A stretch of DNA of 8,071 nucleotides, taken from Verrucomicrobiota bacterium. Its GTDB lineage: Bacteria; Verrucomicrobiota; Verrucomicrobiia; Limisphaerales; JAGWYX01. The stretch's first letter is position 1; each line of letters begins with the position of its first letter. This document shows positions 1 through 7,600 of this stretch, one piece after another. The notes under the pieces are model-generated. The model had not been told where the DNA came from, did no database searches, and was given only the letters and a program-made list of their open reading frames with translations. The position numbers were made by a program, and so were the translations under genes. Where the stretch lies: NCBI GenBank assembly GCA_018969165.1, contig JAGWYX010000135.1, forward strand, positions 1 to 8,071, read 5' to 3'.

Positions 1-177
1 TTCATGCGGTTTTAATCAGGATGTCGTCTAGTGTTAGAACAACGTTATGGAACCTGTATCGCTGCTCACCACCCGGATCGCCGGCCCCAGCCTGCTTCCC
101 TGCGCCACGCTGGAGACCGCGCCCGGCATGCTCCCGCGTCGCCGCGCCCGGTTTTGCCCGGAGTGGCGGGGTGATCG

Positions 178-209
178 GAAGCCGGCGCGGCGTGCCCCGC
201 GCCGGATTC
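178..209. repeat. GC-rich inverted repeat (hairpin)
   Basis: CCGGCGCGG (182-190) pairs perfectly with CCGCGCCGG (197-205) around a six-base loop. Past one G/A mismatch (181/206) the stem extends by three more pairs, GAA (178-180) with TTC (207-209). There is no T-run directly after it, only a weak T-rich patch around 220-227, so it is not a textbook intrinsic terminator. It could still end transcription of an upstream gene, form an RNA structure, or be an operator-like palindrome. Confidence 0.5.
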
Positions 210-345
210 GATTGACCACCTTTGTTTCGCCCACGTGGCCGGAGATTCAGATTCGCGTGGTGGAGTGAAGCCCAGCCGATGCGGACCACCGTTTACCGAA
301 AACCGCTTTCTGTCTCCGGCCTGTCGGCCCCTGCCGGCCCAAGGC

Positions 346-353
346 AAGGAGGG
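346..353 (+). promoter_or_regulatory. Strong Shine-Dalgarno-like sequence in the leader region
   Basis: AAGGAGGG is a near-perfect complement to the 3' end of 16S rRNA. It lies six bases before a GTG at 360 that opens a 29-codon frame ending at 449 with TAA. No other site in the window matches the anti-SD so well, although it lies in apparently non-coding DNA. The match may be chance in G-rich sequence. It matters only if this region is transcribed; the promoter proposed at 511-539 would lie downstream of it. Confidence 0.3.
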
Positions 354-510
354 ACACCGGTGGCTCCGCGGCCGAACGACTGCCGCTCCGGAGTTCATCC
401 CCCTGGGAGCGCGGCCGCTGGTCGCGCAAACCGGGCGGTCGATCCGTAACCCACCCCACCTCCCGCAAGGAACCAAGGCATGTCGCTGGCCTTTACCCCT
501 GGAGTATCAG

Positions 511-539
511 TTGAACTCGGACGGATTTTAATGTTGTAT
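511..539 (+). promoter_or_regulatory. Possible sigma70-type promoter for the operon
   Basis: TTGAAC (511-516) and TTGTAT (534-539) are separated by 17 bases, within an AT-rich patch that stands out from the surrounding GC-rich DNA. The -35 box is good and the -10 box is weak (three of six matches). An alternative -10 is TTTAAT (527-532), which lacks a good -35 partner. A weak promoter would suit an operon whose own response regulator activates it. No clear direct-repeat binding site for the regulator was identified. Confidence 0.3.
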
Positions 540-582
540 GGTACGGCAACTCACTGGCCCGGATTGGCCGCGGCTTTCCGGT

Positions 583-588
583 AAGGGG
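583..588 (+). promoter_or_regulatory. Ribosome binding site of the response regulator gene
   Basis: AAGGGG lies just before the ATG at 591. The spacing is short: four bases from the AAGG core, two from the end of the purine run. It supports the ATG at 591, which also gives the canonical receiver-domain N-terminus (MRLLLIEDE). Confidence 0.55.
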
Positions 589-590
589 CT

Positions 591-1271
591 ATGCGCTTGT
601 TGTTGATCGAAGATGAAAAGAAAGTGGCCGACTTCGTGGCGCGCGGCCTGCGGGCGGAGCGGTATGCGGTGGACGTCGCCTACGACGGCCCCAGCGGTTG
701 GGAAATGGCCTCGGCTCACGAATACGACCTGATTATCCTCGACTTGATGCTGCCCGGGTTGAGTGGCACGGAAATCCTCCGGCGGGTTCGCAAGAAGAGC
801 GATGCCGTGGCGGTGCTGGTGCTGACCGCCCGCGACGCCACCGCCGAGAAGGTCGAGAATTTCGAGGCTGGGGCCGACGATTACCTGACCAAACCGTTTG
901 CCTTCGCCGAACTGCTGGTGCGCGTCAAGGCCCTGCTGCGCCGGGGACCGGTCAACCGGGCCAACGTCCTGCACCTGGGCGACCTGGAGCTGGATCGGCT
1001 CTCCCAGCAGGTGCGCCGCGCGGGCAAGCGCATCGAGCTGACCTCCAAAGAATACGCCCTGCTGGAATACCTGGTTTCGAACGTGGGCCGGGTCCTCACC
1101 CGCACGATGATCATCGAGCATGTCTGGGACGAGAGCTTCGAGGGACTCACCAACATCGTCGATGTCTATGTCCGCCATCTGCGCGCCAAAGTGGATGACC
1201 CGCATCCCGCCAAGCTGATCCGCACCGTGCGCGGGGTCGGCTACTGCATGAGCGACGAACCGGAACCATGA
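591..1271 (+). CDS. OmpR/CusR-family response regulator
   Basis: This is a DNA-binding response regulator of 226 residues, the usual length for the OmpR/PhoB family. The N-terminal receiver domain (about 1-115) has the acidic pocket E7/D8, phosphoacceptor D51 in LDLMLPG, T79, and K101 in the LTKPF motif. The C-terminal winged-helix domain (about 128-220) includes LTSKEYALLEYL and ends in the typical RTVRGVGY turn. The receiver resembles the CusR/CopR heavy-metal regulators (IEDEKKVADFVARGL, KPFAFAELLVRV). The stop overlaps the kinase start as ATGA, so the two are a co-translated pair. The likely role is to activate this efflux operon when phosphorylated by the downstream kinase. The family and mechanism are established; the target promoter and inducing signal are inferred. 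All key residues are present and the gene looks intact. Confidence 0.95.
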   Translation: MRLLLIEDEKKVADFVARGLRAERYAVDVAYDGPSGWEMASAHEYDLIILDLMLPGLSGTEILRRVRKKSDAVAVLVLTARDATAEKVENFEAGADDYLTKPFAFAELLVRVKALLRRGPVNRANVLHLGDLELDRLSQQVRRAGKRIELTSKEYALLEYLVSNVGRVLTRTMIIEHVWDESFEGLTNIVDVYVRHLRAKVDDPHPAKLIRTVRGVGYCMSDEPEP

Positions 1272-2707
1272 ACACCCGGTCCCTCCGCTTCCAACTCATT
1301 GTCTGGTACGCCGGCCTGCTCACCGGCGTGTTCGTCCTGTTCGGCGTGTTCATGTACACCGATCTCAAACAATACCTGGAACGGGACCTGGAGGATTCGC
1401 AACTCCACCGCGCCCGGGTCATTGCCGACACCCTGGTGGATCGCGTGGCGCAGACTGGCGAACGCTACGTGATCGACGAGATCAACACCCGTTACGCCCC
1501 GGCCCTCAACGACCGGTTCGTCCGGATCACGCGCGCCGACGGCAGTGTGCTCTACCTGTCCAGCTCGCCGAAGGACGGCAGTTTCGACGCCACCCAGGTC
1601 CTGGCCGTCAAACTGCCGGTGCGGCGGGAACTGATGCGCAAGGTGTCGACCGCCGACGGCAAACCCCTGCTCATCGTGACCATCCCCTGCCAGGCCGGCG
1701 GCCAGGCCTACGCGGTGGAAGTCGGCGCCTCGCTGGGCCCGATCCGGACCGTGCTGGACTTGCTGCTGCTGTCGCTGGTGCTGGGCTTGCCGGCGGTGGT
1801 GGTGGTCGCCGTCGCCGGTGGCTACCGCCTGGTCGGGCGCGCGTTGGCCCCGGTGGAGAAGATGGCCCGCAGCGCCGAGCAGATCACCCTCCACAATTTG
1901 AGCGACCGCCTGCCGATCGCGGCCACCGGCGACGAGCTGGAGCGCCTGTCGCGCTCGCTCAACCACATGATCACGCGGCTGGATGAATCCTTTCAACAAA
2001 CCCGCCGCTTCATGGCCGATGCCTCCCACGAGTTGCGTACGCCCTTGACGATCATGCGCGGCGAGCTGGAGAACGCGGTCCAACAGCCGCACCTGCCAGC
2101 CGATTTGCGCGAAGGAATCGGCAGCGTGCTCGAAGAGGTCGAGCGCCTGGCCAAGATCGTCGAAAGCCTGTTTGCCCTCTCGCGCCTGGATGCCGGCGAG
2201 GCCCAGACCGAGTGGGTCCGCTTCGACCTGGCCAAGCTGGCCACCGCGACCGCCGAGCAGATGTGCCTTCTGGCGGAGGACAAGGGGATTTCCATCACCT
2301 GCTGCGCCCCGCACCCGGTCCCGGTGGAAGGCGATCGATCTCGCCTCAAGCAAGTCGTCGTCAACCTGCTGGATAACGCGATCAAATACACCCAGCGCGG
2401 CGGCGGCGTCAAACTGACCGTCGCGGCCCAGCCGCGCAGCGCGGTCCTGGAAGTCGCTGATAATGGGATCGGCATCCCCCCCGAGGCCCTGCCGCATGTC
2501 TTCGAGCGCTTCTTCCGCGTGGACAAGGCGCGCTCGCGCGACCAGGGCGGCGCCGGGATCGGATTGTCAATCGTCAAGTCCATCTGCACGGCCCACGGCG
2601 GCCGCGTGGAAGTCACCAGCCAACCCGGCCAAGGCAGCCGTTTCCGTGTGGAGTTGCCGTTAGCCACCGCATCCATTGAACTGAGCAAGCAGCATCATGG
2701 CCACTGA
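1268..2707 (+). CDS. Sensor histidine kinase, heavy-metal-sensor-like (CusS type)
   Basis: This is a 479-residue inner-membrane kinase paired with the regulator upstream. It has TM1 at about 9-30, a periplasmic domain of about 130 residues with no recognised ligand motif, TM2 at about 163-184, and a HAMP linker at about 185-240. The HisKA domain has phospho-acceptor H254 in DASHELRTPLT. The ATPase domain has the N box NLLDNAIKYT (N366, N370), G1 box DNGIGIP (from D398) and G2 box GGAGIGLS (427-434), so catalytic function should be intact. The ATG at 1268 overlaps the regulator stop by four bases, and its N-terminus leads directly into TM1. It should autophosphorylate H254 and pass the phosphate to D51 of the regulator. 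Overall architecture matches the CusS/CopS/CzcS kinases, but no metal ligands can be identified in the sensor region, so the signal may be a metal, a drug or envelope stress. Confidence 0.93.
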   Translation: MNTRSLRFQLIVWYAGLLTGVFVLFGVFMYTDLKQYLERDLEDSQLHRARVIADTLVDRVAQTGERYVIDEINTRYAPALNDRFVRITRADGSVLYLSSSPKDGSFDATQVLAVKLPVRRELMRKVSTADGKPLLIVTIPCQAGGQAYAVEVGASLGPIRTVLDLLLLSLVLGLPAVVVVAVAGGYRLVGRALAPVEKMARSAEQITLHNLSDRLPIAATGDELERLSRSLNHMITRLDESFQQTRRFMADASHELRTPLTIMRGELENAVQQPHLPADLREGIGSVLEEVERLAKIVESLFALSRLDAGEAQTEWVRFDLAKLATATAEQMCLLAEDKGISITCCAPHPVPVEGDRSRLKQVVVNLLDNAIKYTQRGGGVKLTVAAQPRSAVLEVADNGIGIPPEALPHVFERFFRVDKARSRDQGGAGIGLSIVKSICTAHGGRVEVTSQPGQGSRFRVELPLATASIELSKQHHGH

Positions 2708-3950
2708 AAACGATATCCCCCACTTGTTCGCGACGCCGCCCGACGATCACCGGCCTCGGCGTCGCACTGGTCTGATCCTCACCGTCGTCGCCCTCGGGGT
2801 GATCGCGGCCGGTGCCCTTTGGTATCGGTGGACTTCCCCCAACCCTTCGGCGGCCGCCGACTCGACGGCACCGCCGACCGTGGGGGTGGTGAAGGTCACG
2901 CGCCGGGACCTCTACAACACCGTCACCATTCCCGGCGAATTCCGCGCCTACTGGGACGTGCCGATCCATGCCAAGGTCTCCGGCATCGTGACCAACATGG
3001 CCGTTGATTACGGTGACCTCGTCAAGCAAGGCCAGGTCCTGGCCACCCTTTACGACCCGGAATTGACCGCCGAGTACACCCTGGCGCTGGCCGCCGAACG
3101 GACCGCCCGGGAAAAGGTGCGCGAGGAGCGGGCGGCCTACGACGAAGCGAACGAAATCTACACCAACCTGGCGGCCGTCATCAAAGCCCAGCCCGGGCTG
3201 GTTGCCCAAATCGAGGTGGACAAGGCCGCCGACCGCTCCCGCAATACCTCGGCGGCCCTGGCGGCGGCCCAGCAGCAGGTCAGCGAAGCCGAGGCCAACG
3301 CCGCCAAGCTGCAGGCCCTCTGCACCTACACCAACATCGTCTCGCCCTTCAAAGGCGTCGTCACCGAGCGCTACGTCGATTCCGGCCAACTCATCCAGGT
3401 CGGCACCACCACCGAAACCCAGTCCCTGCCCGTGTTCCGGATTTCCGATAATTATCTGCTGCGGTTGGAGATTCCCGTCTCGGTCGGTTACGTGAAGGAC
3501 ATCCACCTGGGTGACCGGGTCGAGGTGCGCGTGGACTCGCTGGGCGGCAAGACCTACACGGGCACGATCGCCCGCTTCACCCGGCGCGTGGACATGGCCA
3601 CGCGCACGATGATCACGGAAGTGGACGTGGAGAATCCCCACCTGGAATTGGTGCCCGGCATGTACGCCTGGGTCGTTCTCCATGTGCAACCCCGACTCCA
3701 GGCCCTGACAGTCCCGACCGTGGCGGTGGCCGCCGTTGGCGACCAAGGCACCGTCTATGTGGTCAATGCCGCGCGCAAGGTCGAACAGCGCATCGTCAAA
3801 CTGGGCTTGGAAGTCCCCAACCGCTGGGAAATCGTCTCCGGGCTCAACGAGGGCGACGAGGTCGTCGTCGGCCATCCCGCCGAACTGCAGCCCGGCGAAG
3901 CAGTGTCCGTTACCAACAGCGTCGCGTTGACCGAACTGAACCAGCCATGA
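2697..3950 (+). CDS. RND efflux periplasmic adaptor (membrane fusion protein, HlyD/AcrA type)
   Basis: This 417-residue protein is the periplasmic adaptor that links an RND permease to an outer-membrane channel. A basic segment (HRPRRR, 18-23) precedes one hydrophobic helix at about 25-43, which acts as a membrane anchor. There is no lipobox cysteine, so it is probably not a lipoprotein. The first lipoyl half is at about 89-125 (VPIHAKVSGIV, YGDLVKQGQVLATL). An Ala/Glu/Gln-rich helical hairpin follows at about 125-205, and the second lipoyl half starts near C209 (NIVSPFKGVVTERYVDSGQ). Beta-barrel and membrane-proximal domains follow (LVPGMYAWV, then GLNEGDEVVV near the C-terminus). It starts 11 bases inside the kinase gene, which indicates coupling. 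The next gene overlaps it by ATGA. The family is clear; the substrate cannot be read from the sequence. Confidence 0.93.
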   Translation: MATENDIPHLFATPPDDHRPRRRTGLILTVVALGVIAAGALWYRWTSPNPSAAADSTAPPTVGVVKVTRRDLYNTVTIPGEFRAYWDVPIHAKVSGIVTNMAVDYGDLVKQGQVLATLYDPELTAEYTLALAAERTAREKVREERAAYDEANEIYTNLAAVIKAQPGLVAQIEVDKAADRSRNTSAALAAAQQQVSEAEANAAKLQALCTYTNIVSPFKGVVTERYVDSGQLIQVGTTTETQSLPVFRISDNYLLRLEIPVSVGYVKDIHLGDRVEVRVDSLGGKTYTGTIARFTRRVDMATRTMITEVDVENPHLELVPGMYAWVVLHVQPRLQALTVPTVAVAAVGDQGTVYVVNAARKVEQRIVKLGLEVPNRWEIVSGLNEGDEVVVGHPAELQPGEAVSVTNSVALTELNQP

Positions 3951-4675
3951 GCACCCCGCTTAATCCCGAGCAATTTGACGCGCTGCGGCGCCTGGATGTC
4001 TGTGCCGCGGCCAACGCCATCGAAATGTTCCGCGTGCGCCTGCGCAACGAAGGCTTCGCCGACGCCCGCGTGCATTGCCAGTTTCCCCGGCTGGGAACCA
4101 TGCTCGGCTACGCCGCCACGGTGCGCGTGCGCACCTCCAGCCCGCCAATCGAGGGACGCGAGGCCTACCTTGATCGCCACGATTGGTGGGAACACGTCCT
4201 GCGGTTGCCAGCCCCGCGGGTGGTGGTCGCCCAGGATATCGGCAGCCGCCCCGCCTTGGGGGCCTGCTGGGGCGAGGTCCATGCCAACATCCTCAAGGCC
4301 CTGAACTGCGTCGGCATCGTCACCTCCGGCGCCGTCCGCGACCTGCCCGCCGTCGAAGCCCTCGGCTTTCACCTCTTCAGCGCCAGCGTCGCCGTCTCCC
4401 ACGCCTACGCCCACATCGTCGATTTCGGCGGGCCGGTCGAAATCGCCGGTCTCAAAATCGAGCCGGGCGACCTGCTCATGGGCGACGCCCACGGCATCCT
4501 CTCCGTCCCCCTGGACATCGCCGGGACCATCCCCTGCGTCGCGGAACTCATCCTCGAAAAGGAGCGCAAGTTGATCGCCCTGTGCCAGTCCAGGGAATTC
4601 TCGCTGGAGAAGCTGCGACCGATCCTCCGCGAGGTGGTGGACCTCAAGCAATGCGGTTGGCCCCCCCAACGGTAG
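3947..4675 (+). CDS. RraA-fold protein (HMG/CHA aldolase-like superfamily)
   Basis: This 242-residue protein belongs to the RraA superfamily, which includes the E. coli RNase E inhibitor RraA and the class II 4-hydroxy-4-methyl-2-oxoglutarate aldolase/oxaloacetate decarboxylases. The diagnostic segment runs from GACWGEVHANILKALNCVG (105-123) through TSGAVRD (126-132) to PVEIAGLKIEPGDLLMGDAHG (163-183). E110-X20-R131-D132 sits where metal-dependent members carry their D-X20-R-D type signature, here with Glu for Asp. Conserved R131 and D132 favour an enzyme, and the protein is longer than the E. coli regulator (about 160 residues). No signal peptide or membrane helix is seen, so it should be cytosolic. 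Overlap with the adaptor gene and the 24-base gap to the permease place it inside the pump operon, which is unusual. Its relation to efflux is unknown. It could be a catabolic lyase acting on a pump substrate or an unrelated passenger. Confidence 0.85.
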   Translation: MSTPLNPEQFDALRRLDVCAAANAIEMFRVRLRNEGFADARVHCQFPRLGTMLGYAATVRVRTSSPPIEGREAYLDRHDWWEHVLRLPAPRVVVAQDIGSRPALGACWGEVHANILKALNCVGIVTSGAVRDLPAVEALGFHLFSASVAVSHAYAHIVDFGGPVEIAGLKIEPGDLLMGDAHGILSVPLDIAGTIPCVAELILEKERKLIALCQSREFSLEKLRPILREVVDLKQCGWPPQR

Positions 4676-4699
4676 CCACTCCACTCGCCCCCTCCGGTC

Positions 4700-7600
4700 A
4701 TGTCACGGTTCGCCCTGCGGTATCCCTATCTGATTATCGTGGTCTGCCTGATCACCAGCGTGGTCGGCGTGACCAGCCTGCTGCGGATGCCGGTGGACCT
4801 GTTTCCCCCCATCAAAATCCCGGTCGTGGTGGTCGCCACCTTCTACTCCGGCATGCCGCCCGAGCAGATCGAAAACGACATCACCGGCCAATTCGAACGC
4901 ATGTTCACCCTGGCCGCCAGCATCGACCACATGGAATCCCGCTCGCTGACCGGGGTGAGCCTGATCAAGATTTACTTCCAGCCCGGCTCCAATCCCGACT
5001 CCGACGTGACCAGCATCGCCAACCTGGCGATGGCCAGCCTGCGCTACCTGCCCTCGGGCACCCTGCCGCCCATCGTGATGAAATTCGACGCCTCCAGCCT
5101 GCCGGTCTGCCTGGTCACTCTCAAGGGCCAGGGGTTGACCGAGGCCAAGCTGCGCGAGTTGGGCCAGTTCGAGATTCGCAACCAGATGGCCGGGGTGTCG
5201 GGGGCCTCGGTGCCGCCGCCCTTCGGAGGGCGTTATCGCCAGATCATGGTGTACGTGGACCCGCTGAAACTGGAGGCCCACGGTTTGAGCGTGATGGATG
5301 TGGTGCGCAGCGTCAACACGGCCAACCTGATCCTGCCGGCCGGTGACGTGAAGATCGGACCTTATGACTACAACGTCTATGCCAACAGCCAGATCAACGC
5401 CATCAAGGACATCAACCTGCTGCCATTAAAGACGGTGGGCGAGGCCTCGGTGCTGGTGGCCGACGTGGGCAAGGCGGCCGATGCCTCGCAAATTCAATAC
5501 AACAAGGTCCGCATCAACGGGCAGCCCTCGGTGTATCTGCCGGTCATGAAGCAAGGGGGCGACGCCAACACCATCGCGGTGGTGGATGGGATTCGGGATT
5601 GCCTGGACCGGCTGCTGGACATGCCCAAGCAACTGGTCAAAGACGTGGTGTTTGACCAGTCGAAGTTCGTGCGGGCGGCGATCGAGAACCTGGTGCACGA
5701 GGGCGTCATCGGCCTGGTGCTCACCGGGCTGATGATCCTGATCTTCCTGGGGAGTCTGCGGGCGACGGTGGCCGTGTTTCTGAGCATTCCGTTGTCGGCG
5801 CTGGCGGCGTTCATCGCGCTGGCGCTGGCGGACAACACGGTCAACGCGATGATCCTGGGCGGGCTGGCGCTGGCGTTTTCGCGGTTGATCGACAACTCGG
5901 TCGTGGTGCTGGAGAACATTTTCCGGCACCTGGAGATGGGCGAGGCGCCGGACGTGGCGGCCGAGAAGGGCGGGGCCGAGGTGGCCTTGCCGGTGCTGGC
6001 CGCCACCCTGACGCTGGTGGTCGTGTTGTTCCCGGTAACCCTGCTGTATGGCGTCAGCAAATTCCTCTTCAGCGCGCTGGGGATTGCCCTGGTGCTGTCG
6101 CTGTTCGCGTCCTACTTCGTGGCGATGACGGTGGTGCCGGTGTTTTGCGCGCATCTGATCAAAGGCGTGCACGCCCACACCGAGGGCGAGCACCCGCGCA
6201 CCTGGGGCGGCCGGTTTAACGCGTGGTTCAACCGGAAATTTCACGGCATGCTCGACGGTTACGACCGCAGCCTGCAGGTGGCCCTGGTGCGCCCGCTGGG
6301 CACCGCGCTGGCCATCCTGGGCGTCTTCATTCTGAGCCTGACCCTCTTCCCGATGGTCGGCAAGGCCTACTTCCCCCGGACTGATCCCGGCCAGTTCGTC
6401 ATCGACCTGAAAGCGCCCTCGGGCACGCGCATCGAGCTGACCGAGAAGCTGGTGGCTCGCGCCGAGCAGATCGTCCGCGAGACGGTCCCGCCGCGCGACC
6501 TGGAGATCATCGTCTCGAATATCGGCACCACCCCGGGCTTCAACGCCATCCTTAATCCCAATTCCTGCCCCAGCACCGCCGTGATCCAGGTGGGATTGAA
6601 GGACGGGCATCGCAGCAGCTTCGATTACATGCGGCTGGTCCGCGCCCGGCTCAAACGCGAGCTGCCCCAGGTCAGCGCCTATTTCCAAACCGGCGGCTTG
6701 GTGGATGCCATCCTGAACCTGGGCATGCCCGCCCCATTGGACATCCAGGTCGGCAGCATCGACAAACGGGCCGCCCACGACGTCGCCATCAAGATTGCCC
6801 AAGCGGTCCGCCGCCTGCCGGGCGTCAGCGACGTCCTGGTGCCCCAGGACATGGATTACCCGGCGCTGAAGATCGATGTGGACCGGGAACGGGCCAGCGA
6901 GCTGGGCCTGACGGCCCAGGAACTGACCGACAGCCTGATCACGGCGCTGACCTCCAACGGCATGATCGCCCCCAGCTACTGGATCGATCCCCGGTCGGGC
7001 AATCCCTTCCTGCTGACCGTCCAGTATCCGGAACGGTTCCTGGGCAATCTGGCTGACCTGGGCTCCATGCCCCTGCGGGCGCCGCACCTCAAACAACCCA
7101 CGCGGCTGGACACCGTGGTCCACATCTCCCACATCCTGGCGCCAAGCGAAGTGGATCATTACCAGATTCGACCCACCATCGATGTCTATGTCGCCCCCGC
7201 TGGCGAGGACCTCAGCCGGGTTTACGCCGGCGTGCAGAAGATCGTGGACCACACCCCGCTCCCCAAGAACATGACGGTCAATATCCGCGGCTCGGTCCAG
7301 GCGATGCGCGAGTCCTTCAAGAGCTTCACCATCGGCCTGGTGCTGTCGGTCGTTTTGGTTTACTTGATCCTGGTCGCCCAATTCGAGTCTTTCCTGGATC
7401 CGTTCCTGATCCTGCTGGCCGTGCCCCCCGGCTTGACGGGCGTGCTGCTGATCCTCTATCTCACGCACACGCCGATCAGCGTGATGTCGCTCATGGGTAT
7501 GCTCCTGATGGTCGGCATCTCGGTCTCCGACAGCATCCTCATCGTCGAGTTCATCCGCCGCCTGCGCGAGGAAGGCAAAAGCCTCCGCGAAGCCGTCGCC

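Larger units (their letters stand above)
1..590. other. Upstream region without a convincing protein gene
   Basis: This stretch precedes the operon. Open frames exist on both strands, but they overlap one another, many begin with TTG or GTG, and their translations are rich in Arg, Pro and Gly with no recognisable domain. That is what non-coding GC-rich DNA usually gives. The first 60 bases and the stretch around 505-550 are visibly more AT-rich than the rest. Recognisable elements are a hairpin at 178-209, an AAGGAGGG sequence at 346-353 with a short GTG frame, and a promoter-like pair at 511-539. The end of an unseen upstream gene could lie in the first bases, but I cannot support one. Confidence 0.6.

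Noticed and set aside
235..531. 98-codon frame in the upstream region
   Set aside because: There is no SD sequence, no domain and no membrane segment, and it overlaps several equally long frames on both strands.
1241..2497. 418-codon minus-strand frame opposite the kinase
   Set aside because: It is antisense to all the kinase motifs and has no recognisable domain, so it is a composition artefact.
2613..3875. 420-codon minus-strand frame opposite the adaptor
   Set aside because: It has the same biased Gly/Asp/His/Val composition as the other antisense frames, while the plus strand encodes a clear membrane fusion protein.
4661..4667. Run of seven C residues near the end of the RraA-like gene as a frameshift site
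   Set aside because: The RraA-like frame ends normally eight bases later and no coding sequence needs a shift there. It is worth remembering only as a possible sequencing-error spot.
4183..5346. 387-codon plus-strand frame spanning the RraA-like and permease genes
   Set aside because: It is a shifted frame over two well-supported genes, with Arg/Pro/Gly-rich translation and no domain.
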